Virus record (IMG/VR): IMGVR_UViG_3300025697_000014
Span: 20,952-84,951 of that record
Reading direction: 5' to 3' (one strand)
DNA from: a virus
Length of the DNA: 64,000 nt
Part shown: positions 42,399 through 49,697 of the stretch, piece by piece
Position numbering within the stretch: position 1 is the first letter of the stretch
How the letters are laid out: each line of letters opens with the position of its first letter
Program-made: the position numbers and the translations under genes
The notes under the pieces: model-generated
The model's database searches: none
Told to the model about the DNA's origin: nothing
What the model saw: only the letters and a program-made list of their open reading frames with translations

Positions 42399-42794
42399 AT
42401 GAAACGCACTAAACAATGGTGGAATCAGCTATCACCTGAAGAGAGAGTAGAGCTGTGTGCACTAGAGAAGGCTAGCAACCAGCTAGGATTCAGGGGTGGC
42501 GGGCTTCCAGACGACTGCTCATCGTGTACATTCTGTGGTAGCCCACATCTAGGAGTTGGCCTATGCATACATTGTGGAAACACGCTATCTAGGCTGATCA
42601 GGAAAGCTAACAACGGCAACGAGATCCTTGTTCTGCGCAGTAGAGTGGTGCTGCTTGAAGCAGAACTCAGGAAGCTAGAGTGGAGCATGGAGTGGTATGG
42701 ACACGACATCAACTACTGTCCAGAATGCGGTGAGTATGAAAGCAAAGGACACAGGGCAAGCTGTTCGCTAGGAGCAGCATTAGCAGGAGGATAA
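42399..42794 (+). CDS. Multi-zinc-ribbon protein
   Basis: 131 residues from the ATG 6 nt after TAGGAGA. CSSCTFCG, LCIHCGN and YCPECGE..HRASC provide three metal-binding clusters with a helix between (RSRVVLLEAELRKLEW). Probably binds nucleic acid or protein. Confidence 0.72.
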   Translation: MKRTKQWWNQLSPEERVELCALEKASNQLGFRGGGLPDDCSSCTFCGSPHLGVGLCIHCGNTLSRLIRKANNGNEILVLRSRVVLLEAELRKLEWSMEWYGHDINYCPECGEYESKGHRASCSLGAALAGG

Positions 42795-42796
42795 CG

Positions 42797-43024
42797 ATGG
42801 CACTTACACCAAGTGAGCTTGGAGACCAGATGATAGCTTTTGGCAAGACTGCGTTACTACAGAATCAGGTGGAGCGCCTTACCGCCCGTAACACCGAGAT
42901 GGAAGCAGGACTCAACCACATTATCAAGTGGTGCAAGCAGTCGCATAGCCTATTCAGTGTCAATCAGCTCGCGAAGGCTATCGGGCGTATGTGTAAAGAT
43001 GTATTACAGGAGAACGAGACATGA
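42797..43024 (+). CDS. Small helical protein
   Basis: 75 residues after AGGAGGATAACG. A coiled-coil segment NQVERLTARNTEMEAGL is followed by another helix. Overlaps the next gene by 4 nt. Confidence 0.62.
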   Translation: MALTPSELGDQMIAFGKTALLQNQVERLTARNTEMEAGLNHIIKWCKQSHSLFSVNQLAKAIGRMCKDVLQENET

Positions 43025-43461
43025 GCCTAGACGTATATCTAACAGTCAAAGACATACTGAACACTGAATCCGCTATCTACCTACGTGTTGGTGGACGCAA
43101 CAAGCGTGTGACACGCGCTAATTGGGACGAGCTAAACCCAGGGCGAGAACCTACTGTTGTAGCTCAGGAGAACGCAAATGTGTTCTGGGCTAACATCACG
43201 CACAACCTGAATACCATGGCTGGTGAGGCTGGGATTTACAAGGAGCTATGGCGACCCGATGAGATCGGTATTACGACAGCAGGCCAGCTTGCTGATCCAC
43301 TCACGAGTGGTCTACAGAGACTCAAGGATGACCCGGCAAAGTTCATACCATTCGAGCCAGAGAACAGATGGGGTACATACGGAACACTCGTTGGCTTTGT
43401 GGAGGAGTATCTGGAAGCCTGCATCAAGTATCCAGACGCCACCGTTGAGGTATCGCGATGA
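43021..43461 (+). CDS. Hypothetical protein (SLDVYLTV type)
   Basis: 146 residues. It starts MSLDVYLTVKDIL and contains NVFWANITHNLNTMAGEAGIYKELWRPDEIG and GTYGTLVGFVEEYLEACIKYPDA. I recall this pattern as a conserved phage and prophage protein of unknown role. Confidence 0.72.
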   Translation: MSLDVYLTVKDILNTESAIYLRVGGRNKRVTRANWDELNPGREPTVVAQENANVFWANITHNLNTMAGEAGIYKELWRPDEIGITTAGQLADPLTSGLQRLKDDPAKFIPFEPENRWGTYGTLVGFVEEYLEACIKYPDATVEVSR

Positions 43462-43823
43462 ATAGAGCTTCTGAGACGAAGGGGTGGCGCTACTCGATGG
43501 AGCCGGGGGATGGTACTCACTATGAATTCTCCCTCGTCTCTTGCGACCCACGCACAGCTCGCGGGGTAGGTGTAGATACATCAAAGTTCATCACTCTGGT
43601 CCTACATAATCCGGGAGCTGGAGCCTACGAGGTCCGAAGGTCAGAGCTTCAAGAGCCAGCCATGCACTACATCCGCTATCTACGTAAGCACTTTACACCT
43701 GCGAATTACACACTTGCTGCTATCGTGCTAGCATGCAGTATCCTGGTAGACGATGCTGGTGAGTTGGATAGAGCGGCTGCTGAGATGCTCAAAGCTAACG
43801 CGCTTTTACATGAGGAGGATTGA
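43458..43823 (+). CDS. Hypothetical protein
   Basis: 121 residues, overlapping both neighbours by 1-4 nt, so co-translated. Beta-rich first half and helical second half. Unknown. Confidence 0.65.
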   Translation: MNRASETKGWRYSMEPGDGTHYEFSLVSCDPRTARGVGVDTSKFITLVLHNPGAGAYEVRRSELQEPAMHYIRYLRKHFTPANYTLAAIVLACSILVDDAGELDRAAAEMLKANALLHEED

Positions 43824-43909
43824 TGGACGAGCCTAAGTGGAACAACTTTGACTACTGGAGCTTGGCTATCGGCGTGGTAATTCTGGTGCTTGCTAGGGTG
43901 CTGGGATAA
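43823..43909 (+). CDS. Very small membrane protein
   Basis: 28 residues, ATG overlapping the preceding TGA and preceded by GAGGAGGATTG. WSLAIGVVILVLARVLG is a membrane helix. Confidence 0.55.
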   Translation: MDEPKWNNFDYWSLAIGVVILVLARVLG

Positions 43910-43914
43910 AGGAA

Positions 43915-43955
43915 GGGGCAAGATAAAGAGCCGTAAAAGGCCCCTATCTTGCCCT
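43915..43955. terminator. Bidirectional terminator
   Basis: GGGCAAGATA pairs perfectly over 10 bp with TATCTTGCCC, extended by a G-U. It lies between the plus-strand gene ending at 43909 and the minus-strand gene ending at 44022, so it can stop transcription from both. Confidence 0.65.
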
Positions 43956-44021
43956 GATACCTGTTTTACCCCAAAAGCTCTAGAACAATCGCTAAGGATG
44001 CTTAGACAAGCTCTGGCTACA

Positions 44022-45206
44022 CTAGTCAGCCTCTAGCCAACCACGCATGGTGACATTGGCAACACCTGCTATAGTTGATTCACCTGCAGCACTCAACTCT
44101 GTGTGCTCAAGGAACTTCAGTGGAATAATAAACGTAAGAGACACTGACTCATTGGCAGCTATCGCCTCAGCTTCTGGATAGTACATATCACTCACTAGAT
44201 AATCCTGTGTCGGATCTCTGTTTGAATGTATGTGGAGCCGTGCATATTGTCGATTAGCATTCGAGCAACCAAAGCCGAAGACTACTTGTGTGACGTACAG
44301 TGTGTAGCCATCAGGTACAGTGTAGAATGACGAACGGTCTACAGTATAACCCAGTGTGATGTAGCCATAGGTGATAGTACCAGGTGTATTGCGTAAGCTC
44401 AAGTTGCCAACTGGGAGACCGCCAGATCCAGCTGCAATTACCCGTATGGAATTGATACGGAATATGTCATCGCGCACTGTATTTACCGGCGTTGTACCAT
44501 TTAACACCACAATCTCGCCACCTTTGACATAGTCTTCATCAAGAAACTGAATCCATACAGCCATCGCGCCAGTGTGCGCCGATGCGTCGACAACAGCGTA
44601 ATAGCGGCTTGCACCAGAGCCACCCTTCTGGAAGCCCCTAGCTACTGTAAGCTGATGCTCGGAAACATTTGTGATGATACCATACTCTGGTCCAGGGTGC
44701 ACAGCGTGCGGGTCTAGAATGAGGTGATCTCCCACCGCTACCGCAGTACCAGTTGTGAAGTTTACACTTGCATCCCTGAGTGTCGTCAGAGAGCCATCTG
44801 TGTCAGACTGTACGGTATTCCCTGTTGCATCACCCTTGATGACGGTCCCGATGTCTTGCGCGTTGTCGCTTGAGTACATCTCCATCTGCTGCTCTGCTGT
44901 GGGGTAGACGTAGAGGCCCGCCGCGCTCCATATATCACTCTCTGTCGCGTTCATTGTTGGCGTATATCCAAAGCTATTCCACGCCTTGTGACCAGTAACG
45001 AGGCCTTCTGCAATGTCGTAGGTATAGGGCATTGCACTGACGCGGGGTTTCCCATCAACTAGCTTGAGGCCAAAGGAGTCTCCGTCTTCATCAAGCATCC
45101 CGACATATCCAGCGGTTACCGGAGCATATGTGCCATCACCCATATCCTTATAGAGAATGTTTACCTGATCCGATCCTAGTCCTACCTTCTTAGTAATGTC
45201 TGCCAT
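44022..45206 (-). CDS. Virion-type beta-rich protein (fibre or decoration)
   Basis: 394 residues, almost all Gly, Ser, Thr, Val and Asp with regular short strands (e.g. LTVARGFQKGGSGASRYYAV, YVTQVVFGFGCSNANRQYA). This matches phage tail fibre, baseplate or head decoration proteins. The start has GGAGATAACT. It is far from the structural operon and oriented alone, which suggests a separately regulated, recently moved or host-range gene. Confidence 0.65.
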   Translation of the reverse strand: MADITKKVGLGSDQVNILYKDMGDGTYAPVTAGYVGMLDEDGDSFGLKLVDGKPRVSAMPYTYDIAEGLVTGHKAWNSFGYTPTMNATESDIWSAAGLYVYPTAEQQMEMYSSDNAQDIGTVIKGDATGNTVQSDTDGSLTTLRDASVNFTTGTAVAVGDHLILDPHAVHPGPEYGIITNVSEHQLTVARGFQKGGSGASRYYAVVDASAHTGAMAVWIQFLDEDYVKGGEIVVLNGTTPVNTVRDDIFRINSIRVIAAGSGGLPVGNLSLRNTPGTITYGYITLGYTVDRSSFYTVPDGYTLYVTQVVFGFGCSNANRQYARLHIHSNRDPTQDYLVSDMYYPEAEAIAANESVSLTFIIPLKFLEHTELSAAGESTIAGVANVTMRGWLEAD

Positions 45207-45275
45207 AGTTATCTCCTCTAATAGTTACGTATAACCATATGATAGCACCATCTATAGCTTCTGGCAAGTTGGGTG

Positions 45276-45284
45276 TGGTATAAT
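45276..45284 (+). promoter_or_regulatory. Extended -10 promoter TGGTATAAT
   Basis: TGGTATAAT, with the TGn extension and no clear -35, lies 26 nt before the ATG at 45310. The same 9-mer occurs before tRNA-Arg (47966) and, on the minus strand, before the gene at 58097. Confidence 0.7.
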
Positions 45285-45309
45285 ATTACCTGAAGGGAGA
45301 AACTAGCAT

Positions 45310-45702
45310 ATGAATGTTTTACTGGCGTTTTCAGTACTACTGGCGGGTTGGGCAAGTCAATATGGCCCGGGTGTGATGGACTCTGTGATCCGTGTACGAC
45401 AAGCGGGCAGGACAGTTATGACGCTGCCTATGGAGTTGCCTGATACTGATGGCTATGTAGCGATGGTGGAGTGTGATCGTATCGGGGATATCGTTTACTT
45501 ACGGCCTTTGGGAGACGAGGTGTTTGAGTCGTTCTTAGTGGTGGATTGCTCAGGACATGATGAGACTACTGACTGGATGGAGCGCAACAACATTCTAGTG
45601 GAGGTGGATTACGAGACAGCCCTACGATGGGATACAATTGGCCACGGTCAACAGATCGAGATGAAGCAAGCCGATGAGTACATAACGTTCTGCGCACAAT
45701 AG
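45310..45702 (+). CDS. Secreted RlpA-like double-psi barrel protein
   Basis: 130 residues. The N-terminal hydrophobic stretch (LLAFSVLLAGWAS) suggests export. The segments QYGPGVMDSVIRVRQ, VAMVECDRIGDIVYLRP, FLVVDCSGHDETTDW and ILVEVDYETALRW match a small extracellular barrel fold with a conserved VxDC Asp. I associate this pattern with proteins from Chloroflexota, so it is a weak host clue. The stop codon region contains the TTCTGCGCACAA motif. It might act on the cell envelope. Confidence 0.62.
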   Translation: MNVLLAFSVLLAGWASQYGPGVMDSVIRVRQAGRTVMTLPMELPDTDGYVAMVECDRIGDIVYLRPLGDEVFESFLVVDCSGHDETTDWMERNNILVEVDYETALRWDTIGHGQQIEMKQADEYITFCAQ

Positions 45703-45711
45703 GGAGGTAAC

Positions 45712-46047
45712 ATGCGAGTAATACTGGAAGCTACAAAAGATATGACCCTGGAAATAGATGTAACACACAGTCTACGTGATGAGTTCGGAGATCCTGTGTT
45801 TGCTGCTCAGCTAGGAATGGCTTCAGGAGTAGCGGCTTTCCTAGAGAGTCTATTAGGCCTCGTCGAGCCAGACCCCACCCTTGAGATCACAGACGATGAC
45901 ACCACAGAAACAATCGCTGAAAAGGTCTGCAAAAGCCTTGAGACTATGTTGTATGATGCAGCAGCGCATTTGCTCAGCGAGCAGGAGAATAATACCGAGG
46001 ACTGGACAGATATGTTCAAGAGGCTTGGAAAGGATAGTCATGTTTGA
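45712..46047 (+). CDS. Hypothetical acidic protein
   Basis: 111 residues after AGGGAGGTAAC. Beta strands then long helices with DDDTTETIAEKV. No family. Confidence 0.65.
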   Translation: MRVILEATKDMTLEIDVTHSLRDEFGDPVFAAQLGMASGVAAFLESLLGLVEPDPTLEITDDDTTETIAEKVCKSLETMLYDAAAHLLSEQENNTEDWTDMFKRLGKDSHV

Positions 46048-46318
46048 GCTAATCCTGTTTGTGTTGCTGGGTATCGTCGGGATCATCGGACTTTTGCGTG
46101 GAGAAAAACCGAAGCCGCTGACCCAGAATCAGACAAAGGTTGCTGAAGCTGACGACCTTCTATCTGCCTTTGGCTTGGAACACCTGCTGTATTCCCCAAG
46201 ACCCTATCCTGGAATAGATGAGGACCGTCGAGACGCTCAAGACGCCCTTTACGAATGGGGACTAGACGATACTCTGGTTCGGGACCCAAAGGTGTATCCT
46301 CAGTCCCACAGTCGATAA
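46040..46318 (+). CDS. Membrane-anchored small protein
   Basis: 92 residues, start overlapping the previous gene by 8 nt after GGAAAGGATAGTC. One N-terminal membrane span (LILFVLLGIVGIIGLL) and an acidic cytoplasmic part. The C-terminal half is antisense to the minus-strand ORF at 46083-46499. Confidence 0.65.
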   Translation: MFELILFVLLGIVGIIGLLRGEKPKPLTQNQTKVAEADDLLSAFGLEHLLYSPRPYPGIDEDRRDAQDALYEWGLDDTLVRDPKVYPQSHSR

Positions 46319-46499
46319 GATAGCGGTCATCGCGCTTTGAGACTATCTGGTGTGTACGGAAACGCACGCCCTTGGGGTTGTTCTGGCCCTCAATGTAGTA
46401 CCTGGGTATCGGTTCTCCCCGAGGTATAAACTCGGCCACAAAGCCAGAGTGTGGGTGGCCATCCCTATCATTCCACGTAACATAGTCTCCAATATTCAT
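46083..46499 (-). CDS. Antisense beta-barrel-like protein, predicted leaderless
   Basis: The protein-like part is residues 1-65: NIGDYVTWNDRDGHPHSGFV, IPRYYIEGQNNPKGVRF. This is a small hypervariable beta barrel resembling KOW-like domains. The rest overlaps the plus-strand gene. On the minus strand TTGCTT (46529-46534), 17-bp spacer, TATAAT (46506-46511) precedes it, with exactly 6 nt to the ATG at 46499 and no ribosome site. The region 46319-46505 has no plus-strand gene. Confidence 0.58.
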   Translation of the reverse strand: MNIGDYVTWNDRDGHPHSGFVAEFIPRGEPIPRYYIEGQNNPKGVRFRTHQIVSKRDDRYLIDCGTEDTPLGPEPEYRLVPIRKGRLERLDGPHLFQDRVLGNTAGVPSQRQIEGRQLQQPLSDSGSAASVFLHAKVR

Positions 46500-46505
46500 A
46501 CTCAT

Positions 46506-46534
46506 ATTATAGTAGGAGGTTGATGTGAAAGCAA
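46506..46534 (-). promoter_or_regulatory. Sigma70-like promoter of the antisense gene
   Basis: TTGCTT, 17-bp spacer, TATAAT on the minus strand, overlapping the ribosome site and start of the plus-strand gene at 46525. Transcription would start at the ATG itself. Confidence 0.6.
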
Positions 46535-46962
46535 TTGTCTACTGTGGCCCGCCTGGTGCTGGCAAGAGCTACGAGATCAAAGCAGCCAACTTCCCTGAAG
46601 ATACACCTATCCTCGACATGGCTAAGTACTACAAGGAGGTAGAGAAGCAGTACCCAACCCTCGATTCGTATGGTGCATACACTGAACGTATGGATCGTTT
46701 GGTGAATGAGTTGTTTACGCTTTCCCGTGATGACGAGGTAGGAACGGTGGTCATCGAGGGAATCTTTGCCCCGGCATCTCATAGTAGAGAGTGGTTGATA
46801 CAGGCCTGCTTCGATTACAATATCGATGTGAACTTCGTGGCTGTGGACTTCAACCTGGAAGATCCTGTTCGCAGGATTACTGCAGACTATGAGAGAGATC
46901 ATGATCGCAAGCGATACCTGGGCCGTCTAGCGTTGTTCTCTAAGTACGCTGATCGCTTTTGA
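46525..46962 (+). CDS. P-loop kinase-like protein
   Basis: 145 residues from GTG after TAGGAGGTTGAT. IVYCGPPGAGKSYEIKAA is a Walker A loop. VVIEGIFAPASHSREWLIQ and FVAVDFNLEDPVRRITAD follow, typical of AAA/zeta-toxin/polynucleotide kinase-type P-loop enzymes. Substrate unknown; phage relatives include nucleotide and polynucleotide kinases. Confidence 0.8.
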   Translation: MKAIVYCGPPGAGKSYEIKAANFPEDTPILDMAKYYKEVEKQYPTLDSYGAYTERMDRLVNELFTLSRDDEVGTVVIEGIFAPASHSREWLIQACFDYNIDVNFVAVDFNLEDPVRRITADYERDHDRKRYLGRLALFSKYADRF

Positions 46963-47183
46963 GCAGGGTTGTGGATAGAGCTGCTTCGCAGTAAGGCTTG
47001 AGATTTGTATCAAGTACAAGATTGGCCAGCTCGGTTCAAGGGGATCATTCTGCGCATAAAGAATAACCTTACGCTAATGAAAAACGTCGTTGATGATGGG
47101 GTCTGATCCCCGCCCCATCACCAATACTCACTGTACATAATTCTTGAGCTGTGATGCGCTAAGTCGGAATAAGGAGGAATAAC
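46963..47183 (+). other. Untranslated region with hairpin and repeats
   Basis: It holds CTGCTTCGCAG at 46981, a TTCTGCGCATAA copy at 47048, and TGATGGGG (47094) pairing with CCCCATCA (47113). No U-run follows. No tRNA cloverleaf could be drawn. Confidence 0.5.
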
Positions 47184-47414
47184 ATGCTAGTACCTGTTAC
47201 AAAGACAAAGTCTTACAAACTCGCGAGCGTATTGGACATGAGTATTGGCAAAAGCTATGTTGGTAACAACCAGCAAGCAATAATCAATACGTTACGTGAA
47301 GAGCTTACCATCCTGTGCAAGAAAGATCTCAAGGCACCAGACCTAGCTATAGCAGACTTCAAGTTTAACGGTGGCAATGTCATCGTCACACTTGGATGGA
47401 TAGAGATAACATGA
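47184..47414 (+). CDS. Hypothetical small protein
   Basis: 76 residues after AAGGAGGAATAAC. Beta strands flank a helix (NTLREELTILCKKDL). Overlaps the next gene by 4 nt. Confidence 0.65.
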   Translation: MLVPVTKTKSYKLASVLDMSIGKSYVGNNQQAIINTLREELTILCKKDLKAPDLAIADFKFNGGNVIVTLGWIEIT

Positions 47415-47599
47415 TCATCAATGTCGTGTTAGAGATCGACACAGGTGACAGCATTGGAGGAGGACACGAAACAGATCTTGGAAACGTCCTTCGCTATTTC
47501 AATATACGCAAACAGCACCCCGTAGGCATTAACGGAACGCGTCTTCAGATCACTAGCTTTAGCGTTCAGCAAGTTACCGAGAACGAAATCGAGGAATAG
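47411..47599 (+). CDS. Hypothetical small protein
   Basis: 62 residues; INVVLEIDTGDSIGGGHETD at the start, then a helix and strand. The paired overlap with the preceding gene suggests a complex. Confidence 0.62.
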   Translation: MIINVVLEIDTGDSIGGGHETDLGNVLRYFNIRKQHPVGINGTRLQITSFSVQQVTENEIEE

Positions 47600-47638
47600 C
47601 ATGGCATACTGGACTAAGCAGTTAGCGGAGGTGAGCAA

Positions 47639-47779
47639 GTGAACCCAGGATATCTGTTTGACTTTGTCGTAGATATAGTGATAGGTTGTGTTGCCATATG
47701 TGGCGCGATGGGTGCGGGAATAGGAGTCATGCTTATCTGGCTAGCGATCACAACCCCAACCAAGCCCTCGTCAAGATAG
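47639..47779 (+). CDS. Small membrane protein
   Basis: 46 residues from GTG after GCGGAGGTGAGCAA. VIGCVAICGAMGAGIGVMLIW is a Gly-rich membrane helix. Confidence 0.55.
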   Translation: MNPGYLFDFVVDIVIGCVAICGAMGAGIGVMLIWLAITTPTKPSSR

Positions 47780-48000
47780 GACAGCGAAGATAGCGGTGCT
47801 GGAAGGAGCAGAGGGCAGTCTATAAGCCCGAGGATAACCCCTAGAAAGCTAGTAGGCAATCAACCGAAAGCGAGTATGTGGGGCAAACTTCCTAAACGGA
47901 GTGGCGGGAGGGACCGATAATCCCAATGAGTCCACACCGAACAGTATCCATTATCAATGAATCCGTGGTATAATTTACACGAGAAGTGAGAGTAGGACTT
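47780..48000 (+). other. Untranslated stretch before tRNA-Arg
   Basis: No ORF is visible. It contains CTAG-AAAG-CTAG (about 47841) and an extended -10 TGGTATAAT at 47966, about 26 nt before the tRNA. The purine-rich first part does not fold convincingly. Confidence 0.5.
47966..47974 (+). promoter_or_regulatory. Extended -10 promoter before tRNA-Arg
   Basis: TGGTATAAT 26 nt upstream of the tRNA start, with no good -35. It likely drives the tRNA and the structured RNA behind it. Confidence 0.65.
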
Positions 48001-48073
48001 GCGTCTATAGCTCAATCGGATAGAGCCCCTGCCTTCTAAGCAGGTGGTTGCTGGTTCAAGTCCAGCTAGGCGC
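48001..48073 (+). tRNA. tRNA-Arg (UCU anticodon)
   Basis: A complete cloverleaf: acceptor GCGTCTA/TAGGCGC (one G-U), D stem GCTC/GAGC, anticodon stem CCTGC/GCAGG with loop CTTCTAA (anticodon TCT), and T arm GCTGG-TTCAAGT-CCAGC. The discriminator is T and CCA is not encoded. It reads AGA codons, which are common in these genes. Confidence 0.95.
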
Positions 48074-48075
48074 TC

Positions 48076-48247
48076 TGAGTCTGAAACCGGGCATTCCCGG
48101 GTAGTAGGACTCATCCGGGGTTGTGGGATGAAAACGAGCGAGAAGGCCTCCAAACAAATAACAGGCCTCAAACACTCGTCAATTCCCACAATCCCATCAG
48201 CTGACCCGGCACGTCCGGGCGCAGTAACACCGCCGTCCTCAAGGACG
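48076..48247 (+). ncRNA. Structured RNA behind tRNA-Arg (novel candidate)
   Basis: Four hairpins in a row: TGAGTC/GACTCA enclosing CCGGG/CCCGG (48076-48113); a long one, GGGGTTGTGGGA (48117) with TCCCACAATCCC (48184), ACGAG/CTCGT, AGGCCT/AGGCCT; CCCGG/CCGGG (48205-48219); and CGTCC-TCAA-GGACG (48234-48247). No ORF covers them. It ends just before the ribosome site of the next gene and may be processed from the tRNA transcript. Confidence 0.58.
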
Positions 48248-48272
48248 TAGGTAGTCAAGGGGAGGAGCTACG

Positions 48273-48425
48273 ATGGTCGTAGACTATCGTCCCAACCCGC
48301 CCAGAGATTGGTGCGGTGATGCTCTAGTAAATGATCGGGCCAAATCTGCGGTAAGAAGCACCTTGCATGAGCGGCAGATGAACCGGGGGAGCTTGCCCGA
48401 TCAGATCCAAACCCTAATACCATAA
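48273..48425 (+). CDS. Small hypothetical protein
   Basis: 50 residues after GGGGAGGAGCTACG. Rich in Arg, Asp and Pro; no motif. Confidence 0.5.
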   Translation: MVVDYRPNPPRDWCGDALVNDRAKSAVRSTLHERQMNRGSLPDQIQTLIP

Positions 48426-48435
48426 GGAGATATAC

Positions 48436-48633
48436 ATGACGATTGAAGAAGCACTGGTGGAGTATGAGTCACGGCTGGTAATTGCTACGATACTATCGGA
48501 ACGCAAGGAAGGCGGGAAGGAAGGGCTGACCGCTGAAGATATTAGCAATAAGCGTAAGGCTCTCATCTCAGCTATTGACGAGGAGCAATGTGGGTGGGCT
48601 GAGTGGGTTGAGGAGTTGTCAGGAGGATCGTAA
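48436..48633 (+). CDS. Small acidic helical protein
   Basis: 65 residues after AAGGAGATATAC. Several helices with acidic residues. Ends overlapping the next ATG by 1 nt. Confidence 0.6.
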   Translation: MTIEEALVEYESRLVIATILSERKEGGKEGLTAEDISNKRKALISAIDEEQCGWAEWVEELSGGS

Positions 48634-48770
48634 TGGACTCTTTGCTGATATTAGCCATTGGTCTGGGCGCAACTAGTATTTCTCTACTGGTATATGCAGT
48701 GGCATACGGTATAGGATTTTGCCGGGGCGCTGAGAACGCAACTGACTTCTACAAGAAACTTCATCGGTAA
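48633..48770 (+). CDS. Small membrane protein
   Basis: 45 residues after AGGAGGATCGTA. One span (ILAIGLGATSISLLVYAVAY) and a short basic cytoplasmic tail. Confidence 0.58.
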   Translation: MDSLLILAIGLGATSISLLVYAVAYGIGFCRGAENATDFYKKLHR

Positions 48771-48808
48771 CATATGTAAATAATGGCACACAATTTCGAT
48801 ACTTTGCT

Positions 48809-49120
48809 ATGAGAACCAGGTCCACTAGGGCGCGTCACAAATTTCATCTGGATCTTGAGTATCTCAAAGAACTCTGGGAAAGCCAGGGTGGTATCTGTCC
48901 GCTTACTGGATGGGAAATAGAACTACCAATAAACACGACGGGGTTCAGGATAAAGCGCGATCCACACAACGCCTCTCTCGACAGGATTGACAACGATAAG
49001 GACTATGTAAAGGGTAACGTTCGATATATCGCATTGATCGCGAATCTTGCGAGGAACAGCTGGGACGACAAAGCGGTAATAGAGTTCGCAAGAAGTGTAG
49101 TTCAACAACACAAAACTTGA
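48809..49120 (+). CDS. HNH-type endonuclease without zinc Cys pairs
   Basis: 103 residues. GGICPLTGWEIELP, then ASLDRIDNDKDYVKGNVRYI and LANLARNSW are the HNH pattern, with Asp-Arg-Ile-Asp in place of the first His region and few Cys. No ribosome site precedes the ATG. It lies between two tRNA genes, a common location for homing endonucleases. Confidence 0.78.
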   Translation: MRTRSTRARHKFHLDLEYLKELWESQGGICPLTGWEIELPINTTGFRIKRDPHNASLDRIDNDKDYVKGNVRYIALIANLARNSWDDKAVIEFARSVVQQHKT

Positions 49121-49164
49121 CAGGTTGGAGTCCTGGCCGCCAGTCCTGTATCATAGTAGTACAT

Positions 49165-49237
49165 GCTCCGCGTGGTCTAATGGCTAAGACAATTGCTTTG
49201 TACGCAGTGGATTCCTGGTTCGAGTCCAGGCCGGAGC
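49165..49237 (+). tRNA. tRNA-Thr (UGU anticodon)
   Basis: Acceptor GCTCCGC/CCGGAGC (six pairs, C-C at position 7), D arm with GTC..GAC, anticodon stem ATTGC/GCAGT with loop TTTGTAC (anticodon TGT), and T arm CCTGG-TTCGAGT-CCAGG. CCA is not encoded. It reads ACA codons. Confidence 0.92.
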
Positions 49238-49241
49238 TTTG

Positions 49242-49295
49242 GGTGGTCTGATAAACCACCACTTGTTAGATTCACGGAGTTGGGAGATCTCCGTC
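49242..49295 (+). terminator. Two hairpins after tRNA-Thr
   Basis: GGTGGT/ACCACC (49242-49260) and ACGGAG/CTCCGT (about 49275-49295). The first may terminate or process the tRNA transcript. No long U-run. Confidence 0.5.
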
Positions 49296-49326
49296 ATCAA
49301 AACTCCCATAACCTTTCTGCGCACAA

Positions 49327-49449
49327 GGGGGTGAACTGAATCGATTCGGTGCCAAGATTACCGGGGAGACAGAAAAAGCCCTTCGCAAAGACTGTCCATG
49401 ATCCAGTAGTGCAACATTGAAGACGCGGGTTCATTGCCCGCCACCTCCA
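49327..49449 (+). ncRNA. tmRNA-like RNA, shortened (candidate)
   Basis: The 5' end GGGGGTG pairs with CACCTCC (49442-49448) as a 7-bp acceptor stem. The 3' side GACGCGGG-TTCATTG-CCCGC closely resembles the bacterial tmRNA end (GACGCGGGTTCAA...CCCGC), and the start GGGGGTGAACTG recalls its 5' end. Between them are a CTGAAT..ATTCGG hairpin and a GACAG/CTGTC stem with a 19-nt loop. The total of 123 nt is far shorter than a normal tmRNA of about 350, the T-loop is off-consensus, and no clear tag reading frame is seen. Confidence 0.45.
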
Positions 49450-49473
49450 CATCATTATACCAAAGGAGATACC

Positions 49474-49695
49474 ATGAGTGAACACGAAATTCTAACATAC
49501 TCGACCTATCAAGTACGTGCACGCCGAGAGTCTCGTCTGATCCCCGGCGTGAAGGTTAACGTTGATATTGGTATACGATGTCCGCGCTGTGACAAGATAG
49601 GAGACAACATCGAACATCTAGAAACAAGGACCTGTGCCTGCGGTCTTATCATGGAACGCCGTGGCAATGCTCTATATATCAGCGAAGAGGAATAA
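49474..49695 (+). CDS. Small zinc-ribbon protein
   Basis: 73 residues after AAAGGAGATACC. RCPRCDKIG and RTCACGLIMERR form a metal site. Confidence 0.66.
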   Translation: MSEHEILTYSTYQVRARRESRLIPGVKVNVDIGIRCPRCDKIGDNIEHLETRTCACGLIMERRGNALYISEEE

Positions 49696-49697
49696 CT

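Noticed and set aside
49454-49462. Minus-strand TGGTATAAT at 49454
   Set aside because: It fits the promoter consensus but leads into no minus-strand gene with coding character.
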